Origin: Ziziphus jujuba
Lineage: Eukaryota; Streptophyta; Magnoliopsida; Rosales; Rhamnaceae
Assembly: GCF_031755915.1 (NCBI RefSeq)
Contig: NC_083379.1
Location: 2,328,001 to 2,392,000 of the forward strand
Direction: 5' to 3'
DNA: 64,000 bases
Positions 24,486-36,241 of the stretch are shown piece by piece. The position numbers and the translations under genes are program-made. The notes under the pieces are model-generated. The model did not search any database. It worked only from the letters and a program-made list of their open reading frames with translations, and was not told the origin of the DNA. Every line of letters begins with the position of its first letter. Within the stretch, counting starts at the first letter, position 1.

Positions 24486-24610
24486 TGTAATAGCCCAGAC
24501 CACCCGCATCAAGATATTGTCCGCTTTGGGCCCGGCCCGCACAGTTTTGCTCTTCCCGACCCCATTATAATGGTGGGTCACAGGAAAAGGCCTCTTAATG
24601 GTTAGAGGTC
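24486..24610 (-). repeat. TRIM LTR copy B, truncated
   Basis: The first about 125 bases (plus orientation) match LTRs A and C, from TGTAATAGCCCAGACC to AAAAGGCCTCTTA. Similarity then stops abruptly. The U3-side third of this LTR is missing and other sequence follows. Confidence 0.7.
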
Positions 24611-25164
24611 CCACCCCTACACCTGTTAGTTCCACTAGTCCGGGCCTCGCAGGCCCAACCAAGATATTGTCCTCTTTGGCATCAACCACCTAGGCCATAT
24701 ACCTTTGACAACCATTCTCCGATAGCTCCTTGGAGACGAGGACAGAAATTAACCACAGCAAAGGCCTCCTAACTCCTCCACGAAGCACCACTTTAGGTAA
24801 GCTGAAACACTTTAACTTTACTCCCTTATGCTAGCGGTTCATAAACATGAGAACTACTTAATCCATATCTAGGACCACTTCGAATCCCAAAAGATTCAAG
24901 GATTGGATCTGCCCCATTACTTGACCTTCGAAAAGAAAGGTAATCCTCGACCATCGACTAGGCCATAGGAATTCCCCGTTAGGATGTGTGATTCTAATTG
25001 ACACCCTCGAAGATTAGAGTTATTCAAACTCGGGCAACGAATTTGCTTCGAGATAAAGGGAAAGAATGCTTTAAGACGGGTAAAACGAGAGATTAGACGC
25101 GGATGGGATGCACAACAATACACAGTCCCTTAGGAATACTAGAACCTAGAGCTCTGATACCAAC
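24611..25164 (-). other. Gypsy untranslated leader with primer-binding site
   Basis: On the minus strand TTGGTATCAGAGC (25163-25151), the initiator-tRNA-Met primer-binding site, starts one base after the Gypsy LTR. About 550 bases of leader-like sequence follow with no clear gag. Near 24668-24690 the phrase AAGATATTGTCC recalls TRIM LTR sequence, so the exact boundary with LTR B is uncertain. Confidence 0.6.
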
Positions 25165-28018
25165 TGTCAGGACCCGTCCAAGATTCCTCCCCGGAACCCT
25201 AGACAAGCCCTGATCCCAGGGAAATACCACCGAACCTTCCAACGGAAAATTCGGTAGTATCTCCCCTAAGGGTAGGACTTACCACAAATTTTCTGCACTG
25301 AAAACGCACTTCTATAGTCATCCCCTTATTCCTCCCACAATACTACAAATTGATTCCACAAAGTTCAGCACTTCAAAATAAATAACAGTAACTCAATGCA
25401 TAAATAATAACTACACGTCCAATACAGTATATAGAGCATTATACAATAAATGTGGAATTAATACAATGACAGATGAAACAGTACAAGATGGAGAGGAAAA
25501 AGGGAAGAAATACTTCTTGGACTTTCGGCAACGAACTGAGACGTTGGGCTCGCCCCGGACAATCAACGTCTCCCAACCTGGACCTAGGGGAACGGAATTT
25601 AAAAACGTGAGATGCTAATCATCTTAGTGAGTGACCCTAACTACTGCACACTTTTAATATTAATAATATAACCAATAACGGAATTTAATTAATACCAACA
25701 ATTAGATAGATAATAAATAATAAACAATTGAAGTAATATTTTCTCTCAAAACCCTCATTATTCACTCCGTTGGAAATGTTCCCCTTTTAAAATATTTTCA
25801 CAAAATCCGATATTCATATTTCCTGAAAACCAAGGGATCAAACAATTTAATAAACAATAAATAAATAAATAAATACCCCACATGTAATTAAAATGTAAAT
25901 ACATATAATAAATAATTTTTGAACACCTTGGGGTTTGAAATTTTATTTGAAAATTTACACTTGACGCACCACACTATATACCGGTAATGCCCTCCGATAC
26001 CCAGCGTCCCGAGCACCGACTGGCGGGGAGATTAAAGAGAGAAACTTGCAAACAGCACTTCGGCGTCCCGACAGTACCGCTGCTGAAACCGTCATCCCGG
26101 CCAAGGAGGGGGGGGGGCGGCTATGTGCACTATATCAAACTTGTCTGCCCACGGTCCAATGACAACTCACGGGAGACATAATAACTTACGCGCTAACCAC
26201 ATATACACCAGAACACCAATACTGTATGAGTGCGTCTAAAGTAATTATTTAATTAATTATAACCGTACCGTTTTTCCAAAAATTACCGTGGGAAATATAC
26301 CAGTTTTCAAATTTACCATCCCACATATTCTCCTTTAACATGCCCGGTACGAAATCATTGATAACAATATAAAACATAATTTTTCTCGTAACACGAGATC
26401 CAACAAAAATATTCCACGGGCATAATTATAAAATTCAAACCACTAATTAAACAAATAATTTCCTTAAAATATTCAAACCAATTATGCCCAAAAATAATAT
26501 AAAATTCAGACACAATTAATTACTGAAAATACTTGCTGATGTGTAATAAATATCATTTAATCACAATAAAATAATAATCAAGAATTTTTTAATGACCCAA
26601 AATTCCGTTTAACATCAAGGGGTAAATATATATATGAAATAATATTTTTTCCCGACTATATTTAAATTCCACCACATGAGCATAATTTCAGATACCAATT
26701 TAACAGCAATTAAATATAATTAATTACCCCAAAATAGGTTTAAAGGTGGGTCACTCACCTGAAGCACGCAATTAACCTAAGATCCTCCATGGGATCAATT
26801 CCACGACTCGCCCGTGCTCCTAGAACACAATTCACACACAGTAAAATAATTTAATATTTTATTCAGGTAAATAATACCCGGTACCCGGGGGGTTAAACAC
26901 AAACGTTAATCAAAATTGTCGAATAATATACCGAATCGAAGCTTGTGGAACGAGGATCGCATTACCAGTCTCCATTGACCCCAATTCCGCCGGTGGTGGC
27001 CGGAATTTGGCCGGAAAGCTTCGGCCGATCTTGATCTCCTCGTATCTCGCAAACCGCTTCGAATTTTGGAAATTGGAGGCCATATTTGAACTCAGAGGAC
27101 CCAAAATAGGAAAAAAAGGGTGGCAATTTGGACTGGGTTGGCCGGAATACGGCGGAATCGCCGGAAAATTTCAAGCCACCGCCGCCGACTTCACCGGCCC
27201 GATCTGGGCGCGTCGCCGGCCGATCGGCAGCCAAATTTGGCTGGTGAGCTCACCGACGTGTGGTCTTGGACTGTGGCCAGCGCGTGTAGCAAGGTGGTGG
27301 CCAGTGAGAACAAAAGCAGTGAGGCCGAGAGGGAGAAAGGAAAGGAAAGGAAGAAGGAGAAGGAAGAAGAAGAAGAAGAAGAAAGAAAAGTGAAATTTCC
27401 CCCCGTGTCCCCCCACCTCTTTTTCCCCACGTGGGGAGAAGAAAAGAAAAAGAAAAAAGATAATAAAATTAAATTAAATAATTAAATAATATTAAACATA
27501 ATATTATTATATAAAATAACAATAATAAAATAATTTGATATTAAACATGGTTGACATGTGGTATCTCAACATAGTAACACATGGTCACATTTATTAAGTC
27601 ACACGTGGCACATTGTTACATGTTTAAAAATAATATTAAAATAATACAGTATTTGAAAAACTCTACAGGTCTATAACTTTCAAACCACATGTCCAAATTG
27701 GACGTGCCGCTAGTCTACGGACTCGTATTGACGAGCACTTTACAACCATGCATGAGTCAAAGCTCAACTTTGCATGAATAAAAAGTCGACTCGGGCACCC
27801 CTTGGACAGTTTGGACCTCAACCTGTTTTGCTCATATCTTTCAAACCGTAGCTCCATTTTCAACGTGCTACTAGTCTATGAACTCGTGCCAACGTGTACT
27901 TCGTAACGGTGCCTCAGTCAACCTAGAATTCCACCCAAGTCAAAAAGTCAACTTTTGACCCCTTCAGTCAACGGTCAAAGTCAACGGTCAAAGTTGGAAA
28001 ATTTCCGTTGTACTTTGG
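25165..28018 (-). repeat. Gypsy LTR, slightly truncated, inside the composite element
   Basis: Same family as the solo LTR at 30804-33822. Both begin (plus strand) TGTCAGGACCCGTCC and share GAACCCTAGACA, CACTCACCTG...GCACGCAATTAACC and the repeated CTTTCAAACC / CTAGTCTACG-type blocks near the right end. The right end lacks the final about 11 bases (GGGGTGTTACA) present in the solo copy and joins straight to TRIM LTR C. It contains a GA-rich microsatellite near 27325-27390. Confidence 0.8.
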
Positions 28019-28200
28019 AACAGCCCAGACCACCCGCATCAAGATATTGTCTGCTTTAGGCCCGGTCCGCACGGTTTTGCTCTTCCCGACCCCATTATAA
28101 CAGTGGATCACAGGAAAAAAGGCCTCTTGAAGGGAAAAGTATCCACACCTACTTATATGGCGTGTTTCGTTCCCCTTTCCAACCGATGTGGGATTTTACA
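28019..28200 (-). repeat. TRIM LTR copy C
   Basis: Starts on the minus strand TGTAAAATCCCACATCGG and ends GTCTGGGCTGTT, lacking the last three bases. By hand it differs from copy A at about 16 of 178 aligned positions plus two 2-base gaps, near 9%. Confidence 0.75.
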
Positions 28201-28205
28201 TAGTA

Positions 28206-30798
28206 AATTATGGAATACTTCCTAATCTTAATTTCTTCGATCTATCGACTTGTGTTGAATGTGTGAAAGGGAAATTAACTTCCAAGGTTAGAAAGGATAA
28301 GATGGTAAGGTGTGGAGATGTTTTGGAATTAATTCATACTGATATATGTGGACCTTTTACTCCAACTGCTTTGGGTGGTTATAGGTATTTTATTACCTTT
28401 ATTAATGATTTTTCTCGTTATGGACATGTTGAGCTTATTCGTGAGAAGTCAGATTCTTTAGTTACTTTTAAGTAGTTTAAGGTAAAGATGGAGCTTCAAA
28501 AGAATAAAAAGATAAAGGCTGTGAGGTCTGATAGAGGTGGTGAATTTTATGGCAGATATGATGAGACTGGGCGGAACCCAGGGCCATTCACAATTTATTT
28601 ACATGAGTGTGGCATTGATGCGCAATATACTATGCCTGGTACGCCTCAGCAAAATGGCATAGCTGAGAGAAGGAATAGAACTTTGTTGGATATGGTGCGG
28701 TCTATGTTGGCAAATTCTAGGTTGCCAGATTATTTGTGGGGAGAGACTTTAAGGACGGCAGCTTATATTTTGAATCAAGTTCCAAGGAAGTCCGTTCCTA
28801 AGACACCTTTTGAGTTGTGGTCAGGGAGAAAGCCTAATTTGCATCATTTTCGAATATGAGGTTGCAAAGCTGAAGTAAGGATTTATAATTCCCAAATTAA
28901 GAAGTTGGATCCTAAAACCATTAGTGGATATTTTGTTGGCTATTGTATAGGATCTAGGGGTTCAAGATTCTTTTGTCCTTCTCACACCACCAGGATCGTG
29001 GAATCAGATAGGGCCATTTATTTTGAAGATGATTTTGGGTTTGGTGATAGTAATGGTCCAAAGGAATCTCAATTTAGAGAAGAAAGTGTTTTCATTCCCA
29101 GTATAGTTGTTCCTGATAGAGATATTGTTGATCCAGTAGTTGATGAACTAGTAGTTGGTCAGAATGAACTCATTGTTGAAGAGCAGGATATTCCAACTAT
29201 TGCAGATGCTGATGTACCTTTGAGGAGGTCACAAAGGACTAGGAGATCAGCTATTCCTGATGACTATGAGGTTTACTTGCAGGAGCATGAGTTTGACATA
29301 AGTGATGATTCAGATCCAGTAACTTATGAGGAGGCCATAAGCAGTTCAAACTCAAATTTTTGGTTGGATGCAATAGAACATGAAATGAAATCCATGGCAT
29401 CAAATGGAATTTGGGATTTAGTTGAGTTACCAAAGGATAGCAAGCCTATTGGGTGCAAATGGATCTTTAAGACTAAAAAGGACTCCAATGGTCAAGTGGA
29501 GAACTATAAGGCTAGACTTGTAGCTAAAGGGTTTAGCCAGAAAGAAGGAGTTGATTATACAGAGAATTTCTCTTCTGTATCCACAAAGAATTCTTTTAGA
29601 ATCATTATGACGATTGTGGCACATTATGACCTGGAGTTGCATCAGATGGATGTCAAGACTGCTTTTCTGAATGGTGATTTATATGAGGATGTATATATGG
29701 TTCAACAAGTTGGTTTCCAACAAACAGGGAATGATAATTTGGTTTGTAAGCTTAAGAAATCTATTTATGGTCTTAAGCAAGCTTCAAGACAATTGTATCT
29801 TAAGTTTGATGAGGTTGTCATCCAAAATGGCTTTAAGGAGAATGTTGTTGATAGATGCATATATAAAAAGGTCAATGGGAGTAGTTTTATATTTCTGGTG
29901 TTGTATGTTGATGACATACTTTTGGCTACTAATGACATTGACCTATTAGCTGAGACAAAGCAAATGTTGTGCAACCATTTTGATATGAAAGATCTTGAAG
30001 AAGCTTCTTTTGTTTTGGGCATCAAGATTGTTCGAGATAGAACTAATTATGTGTTGCAATTGTCTCAAAGAGCCTATATTGATAGAATCCTTAAGAGATT
30101 TGATATGCATAATTGTTTTCCTGGAAGTGTGCTAGTCACAAAGGGTGAAAGATTTTCTAAGGATCAATGTCCCAAGAATGATAAAGAGAGGATGGCGATG
30201 AGAAATGTTCGTTATTCTTCAGCAGTAGGTAGTTTGATGTATGCTCAAGTATGTACACGGCCTGATATAGCTTTTGCTATGGGTGTGCTTGGTAGATTTA
30301 TGAGCAATCCCGGTCCTATTCATTACCAAATAGTTAAAAAGGTTTTTAGGTATCTTCAGGGTACTAAAGATCATATGTTGACATATCGTTGCACCAACTC
30401 TCTTGAAGTAGTGGGTTATAGTGATGCAGACTATAAAGGTTGTGTGGATGATAAGAAATCTACCATTGGTTATATATTTATCATGGCAGGAGGTGCTATG
30501 TCTTGGCGGAGTGCCAAGCAGTCAGTGACAGCATCCTCGTCTATGGAGGCAGAGTATGTGGCGTGTTATGAGGCTACTCGTCATGCAGTTTGGCTTTGGA
30601 ATTTTATTCGTGATTTGGGAGTGGTTGACTCCATTGAGAGACCTATTATAATGTATTGTGACAATACTGCAGCAGTATCTTTCTCCAATAATTTAAAAAA
30701 GTACCCCTGGTGCGAGGTACATTGATATTAAGTATTTTGTGGTTAAGGAGAAAGTTGAAGAAGGCCTCATTACTGTAGTTCACACGCCTACTTACAGC
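28206..30798 (+). pseudogene. Copia integrase, reverse transcriptase and RNase H remnant
   Basis: One reading frame runs through integrase (zinc-finger tail CVECVKGK; catalytic D in HTDICGPF, D in SDRGGEF, E in [13 protein letters not shown]), reverse transcriptase (GCKWIFKTK; YVDD at 29904-29915) and RNase H (GYSDADYKGC, EAEYVA, YCDNTAA). Inactivating changes: TAG at 28473-28475, TGA at 28857-28859, and a one-base frameshift in the A run near 30694-30699. After that run the next frame continues YIDIKYFVVKEKVEEGL up to the second insertion. The remaining C-terminus is at 33823-33906. Both stops are single-base changes from expected codons, consistent with decay after transposition. Confidence 0.92.
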
Positions 30799-30803
30799 AT
30801 GGT

Positions 30804-33800
30804 TGTCAGGACCCGTCCAGAATTCCTCCTCCGGAACCCTAGACAGCCCTGATCCCAGGGAAATACCACCGAACCTTCCAACGGAAAATCCGGCAGCACC
30901 TCCCCTAAGGGATTTACTTACCACAAATTTACCTGCACTGAAAACACACTTCAAAAATATCCCCTTATTCCTCCCACAAACTACAAACTGGTTCCACAAA
31001 TTTCAGCACTTCAAAACAAAAATACAGTAATCCAGTGCAAGATAAATACAACAAGAGTGAAAGAAATAGTACAACTGCAATAAAGAAGAACAGGGTACAG
31101 TACGAACTAAAACAGCGAGGAAGATCAAGTCCGCTCCGAGTGAACGCCGACAACCTGGTACCTAGAGGAACGGAATTTAAGAGTGTGAGATGCTAATCAT
31201 CTCAGTGAGCGACCCTACTACTATACCATATAATACCACGGTAATAGGTATATAAATAATAATTAGTTGGAAATAATAATTTCTCTCAAAACCCTTACAA
31301 TTCTCTCAGTTGGAAAGGTTCCCCTTTTAAAACATTTTCATAAAACCCTTTATTCATATTTCCCGAAAACCAAGACATCAATTAAATACCAGAAGCGGTA
31401 ACAATTATATTTTTCATTAACATTTTATTTTTAAAACACAGTTCTGAAAATCATTTGATGCACCCACTATATACCAGTGGCGCCAACAGTACCCAGCGTC
31501 CCAAGGTACCGCCAGACAGGAGGTTATAGAAAGAAACCGACATACGGTCGCGTGGCGTCCCACTGCGCCGCTGCTAACCTGGTGTCCCGGCCAAAGGGGG
31601 GTGGCCGCCCTCTCCGATGGCATCCACAGGACACCCTCATAATATCAACCGCGCGCTACTCACACCCACCTGCGCGCTAATCACATCACCTGCGCGCTAA
31701 TCACACCCACCTGCGCGCTAATCACAACCGTGTGCACACTAACCATATCACATATACCATATCACATAATCAGAACACCAGTACGTGCACGGTGCATCTA
31801 AAAATCATAAAATCCACAATTTAAATTATAAAACAAATTTCACATTTTTCATAAACATAGCGGGCATAATCCATCCGCTTGAACCGGGAAATTCTCCACA
31901 ATTTCCTTATAATTAATACCATAAATCCCATGATTTTCAAATCCACCAACTCCCAAATCCATCAATTCAAATATCCACATTTTTTCCAAGCATAAATAAT
32001 TTCTCGAAATATCATAATCAAATCCCATAATATTTTATGGGCATATTTCATAAAAATTGAAATCACCAACATAACCAAATATTTTCCTTGAAATATTTGA
32101 AAATCGAATCGTGCCCAATTTACCATTAAAACCACACCAATTTCAAAATCCTCAAAACCATAAAATAATTCCACATGGCATAAATTGGTGAAATACACAT
32201 TTTCTTAAATCCGATAAATTCACAAATAATTCCACAATAATTCAAATAAATATTTGGCACATAGAAATTAACTTCCAAATATTTAAATCACACATTATAT
32301 ATTCACCAATTAAATTCCCAAAATTAATTTGAAGGTGGGTCACTCACCTGGAGCACGCAATTAACCCATGATCCACTACGGGATCAATTCTACGACTCAC
32401 CGGTGCTCCTAGAACAAAATTCACAGACAGTCAAATAAATTAATATTTTATTCGGGTAAATAATACCCGGTACCCGGGGGGTCAAAACACAAACGATAAC
32501 TAAAATTTACGAATTATATACCGAATCGAAGCTCGAGTGATGCTAATCACAGATCCGGTTTTAATTTCCGATGATCGTACCCGACGGGGTCGGAATTTTA
32601 TCGGGAAGCTTTTCGGGTTTCGGCTCTGCAATTCTCCCAAACCGTCGCGAATTGGTGGAAACGGAAGTCGGATTTGGGTTCAGGAGGTCGAACACTGCGG
32701 ACTGGAGCTGGCCGGAATTTTCGGGGTACTCGCCGGAACAGTAATTTCCGGCGGGCCGCCACGTCACCGGCAACCGTCGCCGGAACAGTATTTTCCGGCG
32801 GTGGCCGTTTGCTGTGAAATTTTGCAGATTTGTAGATCGTGAGGAGAGCAATCCAACGGGACCGACGGTGAGCAAAACGGAGGTCGGACGGCGGAGAAAT
32901 CACCGTTTGAAGATTTTCGACCCCTCGCCGGAAAACGCTCCGATCCCGGCGCGTCGGTGGTCTGATGGCCGTGATTTTTGGTGGGTAGGCCGGACTTGAG
33001 GAGAGGATGCTGGGTGTATGGCGCGTGTACTGTATATCGGCCGGAATAGTGCCGAATCGTGGTGGCCGGCGGTGGAGGGGAAAAATCGCCGCCAAACTTC
33101 GGACGTCCGATCCGGGCGCGTCCGGCGGCCGTTCGCCGTGAAATTTGGAGGTTTTGCCGGAAATGAGGTGGGCAAGCTTTCTGTCCGGCGCGTGTACAGT
33201 AACTCGACCGGAACAGTGGCAAAATCCGGTGACCGGCGGTGGCTCTCTCTCTCTCTATTTCTCTCTCCTCTCTCTCTTTCTCTCTCTTCTTTCTCTTTCT
33301 CTCTCTTCTTTCTCTTTCTCTCTCTTCCCCGAGAGTTTTTCAAAATTAAAACCCTGTGTGACACTGTTCATGCCACGTGGACCACTCAGAAGCTGACACG
33401 TGGCATTTCACTGTTCACGACCCAAAACATTAAAATAATACAGTATCCGATAAACTTCAAACGTCCATAACTTTTTAACCGGATGTCCGTTTTGAGCGTG
33501 CCGCTAGTCTGTGAACTCGTATCGACGAGCACTTCACAACCATGCATGAGTCAAAGCTCAATTCCCCATAAACAAAAAGTCAACTCCGGCACCCCTTGGA
33601 CAGTTTGGACCGCAACTTGTTTCGTCCATAACTTTCAAACCGTAGCTCCGTTTTCGACGTGCTACCAGTCTACGAACTCGTGGCATCGTGCACTTCGCCA
33701 CGGTGCCCTAGTCATCTCGAAATTCCCACCGAGTCAAAAAGTCAACTTTTGACCCCTTTGGTCAACGGTCAACCTCGGTCAACGTGCACAGATTCCGGTG

Positions 33801-33822
33801 CGATTTGGGACGGGGTGTTACA
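30804..33822 (-). mobile_element. Gypsy solo LTR (3019 bp), TSD ATGGT
   Basis: It interrupts the Copia RNase H tail between ATGGT copies at 30799-30803 and 33823-33827. On the minus strand it starts TGTAACACCCCGTCCC and ends GGACGGGTCCTGACA. No primer-binding site, internal region or second LTR is present, so it is a solo LTR left by recombination between two LTRs. Orientation was fixed from the related copy at 25165, which has its primer-binding site. A CT-rich microsatellite lies at 33241-33328. Two related blocks beginning ATAACTTT (about 33468 and 33630) form an internal repeat. Open frames on either strand are GC-rich shadows, not genes. Confidence 0.85.
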
Positions 33823-33906
33823 ATGGTGGCAGATCCACTGACCAAGGCCTTACTTGTAGGCATATTTGAGGAGCATGTGTCCCGTATGGGATTGTTAGGC
33901 AGTTGA
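33823..33906 (+). pseudogene. C-terminal tail of Copia RNase H
   Basis: Right after the solo LTR the frame reads MVADPLTKALLVGIFEEHV and ends MGLLGS with TGA at 33904-33906. The ADPLTKAL motif is the usual end of Copia pol. The first five bases (ATGGT) duplicate those before the insertion. Confidence 0.9.
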
Positions 33907-34109
33907 GACTGTTGTGGGTCAGTGGGAGTTTGTTATAATTTCTGCAATAATATCCATGTTAAGTATTATTTATTATTTTGATACATTGATGTATGTGGAT
34001 CATTATTTATTTATGAGATGATTTATTACACATATTATTGCTCCTATATTTACAGGCCTGTTGAGACTATTAGTCTATGTATATGTGTATGTTGATCCAC
34101 AGGTACCAT

Positions 34110-34395
34110 GGTGAGTCCCTACTACTTAGTTTGGGTATATTGATGTATCGTGTCGATACACAATGTGCTTAAATGAAATGGTATTTTTGTATTGGGAGAT
34201 TGTACATGGTTAGGTAAATCTCTACTACCTAGACTGAGTTTATGGCATGTAAAGTACTCAGTTGAAATGGTATAATGTTTTGGGAGATTTACTAAGAGAA
34301 TCTCTACTGCCTAGTCTAGTATATTGTTGTGCCCTGTCGGTATACTATATATTTGGATGAAATGGCATTATGGTTCGGGAGATTCTATAGTAAGT
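34110..34395 (+). repeat. three imperfect repeats in the Copia 3' untranslated region
   Basis: The phrases CCTACTACTTAG, TCTACTACCTAG and TCTACTGCCTAG start three units. Each later contains GAAATGGTAT or GAAATGGCAT and a purine block (TTGGGAGATT, TTGGGAGATT, TCGGGAGATT). Unit length is about 95-100 bases. The purine blocks resemble the polypurine tract used for plus-strand priming. Confidence 0.7.
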
Positions 34396-34431
34396 GAGTT
34401 TGGATTTTATATGATGATGATTATGCAGTCC

Positions 34432-34442
34432 AAGTGGGAGAA
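34432..34442 (+). promoter_or_regulatory. Copia polypurine tract
   Basis: AAGTGGGAGAA directly abuts the 3' LTR, the expected place for plus-strand primer formation. Confidence 0.85.
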
Positions 34443-34948
34443 TGTTGAATAAATTAATATTTGTGGACTTGACATAATCAATTACTCACTTACAGGGTCT
34501 ATTTATGTCATTAATGGAACTGACTTATTTTATTATTTTATAGTAGGGCCCTTAGTCACACACTCTCTATAAGACTCCAGTTGGCCCATTGGACGGGGGG
34601 ACCAACTCTCTTTATAAGCCCATTGACTTACCCATATTTTTCTAGTATTATTATATTATTAAATTATTAGTATTTTGTGTGTGTTAAAATTAATGGGTAA
34701 GTGTGACTTGCAGAGACTATAAAAGGTCTAGGGCAAGCAAATAAACATATACCATACGGTATTTTTGATATTAGGGTTTTTAGAGATCTGAGAGTGGTTT
34801 GAGAGTAGTGTGTCCATAGGCACTACTTTATATTGTTTTCTATTTTGCAGGATTAAAGATTTAATTTATTAATTGCTGCATTTGGAGGTTAGTAATTCAT
34901 GATTAATAGAATTTATTATGTATGTTTAGATCCATAAAATTTCTGACA
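34443..34948 (+). repeat. Copia 3' LTR
   Basis: 506 bases, from TGTTGAATAAATTAATATTT to ATAAAATTTCTGACA, followed by the target duplication TTCAG at 34949-34953. About 25 differences from the 5' LTR by eye, including a cluster where GGAAAA became GGGGGG (about 34595-34600). Confidence 0.93.
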
Positions 34949-35856
34949 TTCAGCACTGGGAATTGACTGGGAATTGACTAATTTCGCAACTAAATTGTAT
35001 ATATACGTACATCTCATCCATTAATTTGAAATAGTAATTAATGATGACCTAGCCAGGAACCATTATTAATTAAATAACCTGTAAGTGGGGCAATGCATTT
35101 TGATGGCAACGGCAATTTCCAATGAATTATTATAGAAGTACTCTCATGTTTAATTAGTTTGTGGAATTGCAATTTTTTATTTTTTATTTATTTTTTTAAG
35201 AAGATTGTGGAATTCTTATTGAAGCGGAATTGCGTGGAATACATATGGGAGATAAATTCAATTTATATTTTTTTTTTCTGTCTCCCAGCATTCCATGGTT
35301 TGCCCCTTCTGTCTCGATTTTCCCTATTTTTTTTTTATTATTTTTTATTTCTATCTTGAATTAAAAAAAATTTGATAAATCGAACCATCATGTGGGTATA
35401 ATTTCCTAGAAGTTTCACTATAAGTACAAGTCAATCTGAAGTCTTTTTATAAATTAAAAAACAAGTGGATATATCTCCGATGACCAAGAAGATAGAGTGA
35501 TTCATGCCCAAAAGCCAAGTTGATCCTATAGAGAGAAAGAAGATAAGAGATTTATGCCTCCAGAGTACTTCAACACTTGCAAACAAAGTAAGCAAAATTA
35601 TTCTAATTACCTAGCTAGCTAATGTTTAAGCTTGAAGTTCCATGATGTTGTATATATAATCGACATGTAGATATATATATATATATATATATATGCAATG
35701 ATCCACAGACATCATAGAGCTTGATGTTTTAGGTTTTGTGTTAACATCATAAGAAGGCATGCTTATTCACACTTTATCATGCTTCTTCGTCTTTGTTCCT
35801 CAAACTATCATTTCCCTTCCCCTTTTTCCAGCTACCTTATTTAATTATAGTTATGC

Positions 35857-35860
<4 letters not shown>

Positions 35861-35891
<31 letters not shown>
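35861..35891. repeat. (TA)n microsatellite
   Basis: About 15 uninterrupted TA units. Confidence 0.95.
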
Positions 35892-35893
<2 letters not shown>

Positions 35894-36197
35894 TCAAATA
35901 TCGTCTATAATGTATGCTTTTCTCTTTCTATTGAACTGGATTTTCTCTCCAGTTTTCGTAGTAGCATTGGATTCCATTGTATTAAGTCAATTGGATACTC
36001 GTTATTTTCCTTCTGCTTGCAACTTTCTCGGAAACTTCCCTCTTGTTTTCTATTAGGTAAGTGTTTCTTTCATATGTTTGGTAAATGTTAGAATAAGAAT
36101 ATATGAATATATATATATATATATATCAATGGTGGAACTCCTTTGAACAAATTCCATATTCATGTTCTTAATGTGCTCTTAACTTTGTTCCCTCTGC

Positions 36198-36241
36198 ATT
36201 ATTTGGTAATAATTCATGAATGAAATCATTTACCAAATAAT
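36198..36241. repeat. small inverted repeat (12-base arms)
   Basis: ATTATTTGGTAA at 36198-36209 and its exact reverse complement at 36230-36241, separated by 20 bases. Too short for a typical plant microRNA precursor. Confidence 0.7.

Larger units (their letters stand above)
24240..28200 (-). mobile_element. composite TRIM/Gypsy element inserted in Copia (TSD TAGTA)
   Basis: The outer ends are TRIM-type LTR copies (24240-24420 and about 28019-28200). The whole block is flanked by TAGTA on both sides (24235-24239, 28201-28205), and Copia coding sequence resumes right after it. Read on the minus strand the order is: TRIM LTR C; Gypsy 5' LTR (28018-25165); Gypsy primer-binding site and leader (25164 to about 24610); the 3' part of TRIM LTR B; TRIM primer-binding site; polypurine tract; TRIM LTR A. 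There is no protein-coding gene. The block may have moved as one chimeric unit or may result from nested insertion plus rearrangement. Confidence 0.75.
21400..34948 (+). mobile_element. complete but inactive Ty1/Copia LTR retrotransposon with nested insertions
   Basis: Two 506-base LTRs (21400-21905 and 34443-34948), both TG...CA, are flanked by the 5-bp target duplication TTCAG (21395-21399 and 34949-34953). A primer-binding site follows the 5' LTR and a polypurine tract precedes the 3' LTR. The interior reads in the Copia order gag, integrase, reverse transcriptase, RNase H on the plus strand. By hand the LTRs differ at about 25 of 506 positions (about 5%), so the insertion is not recent. 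The coding part is dead: stops in gag and integrase, a frameshift in RNase H, apparent loss of protease, and two later insertions totalling about 7 kb. Without those insertions the element would be about 6.6 kb. Confidence 0.93.

Noticed and set aside
32561..33470. several open frames over 100 codons on both strands
   Set aside because: All lie within the non-coding Gypsy solo LTR, in its GC-rich and CT-repeat part. They are shadows of base composition.
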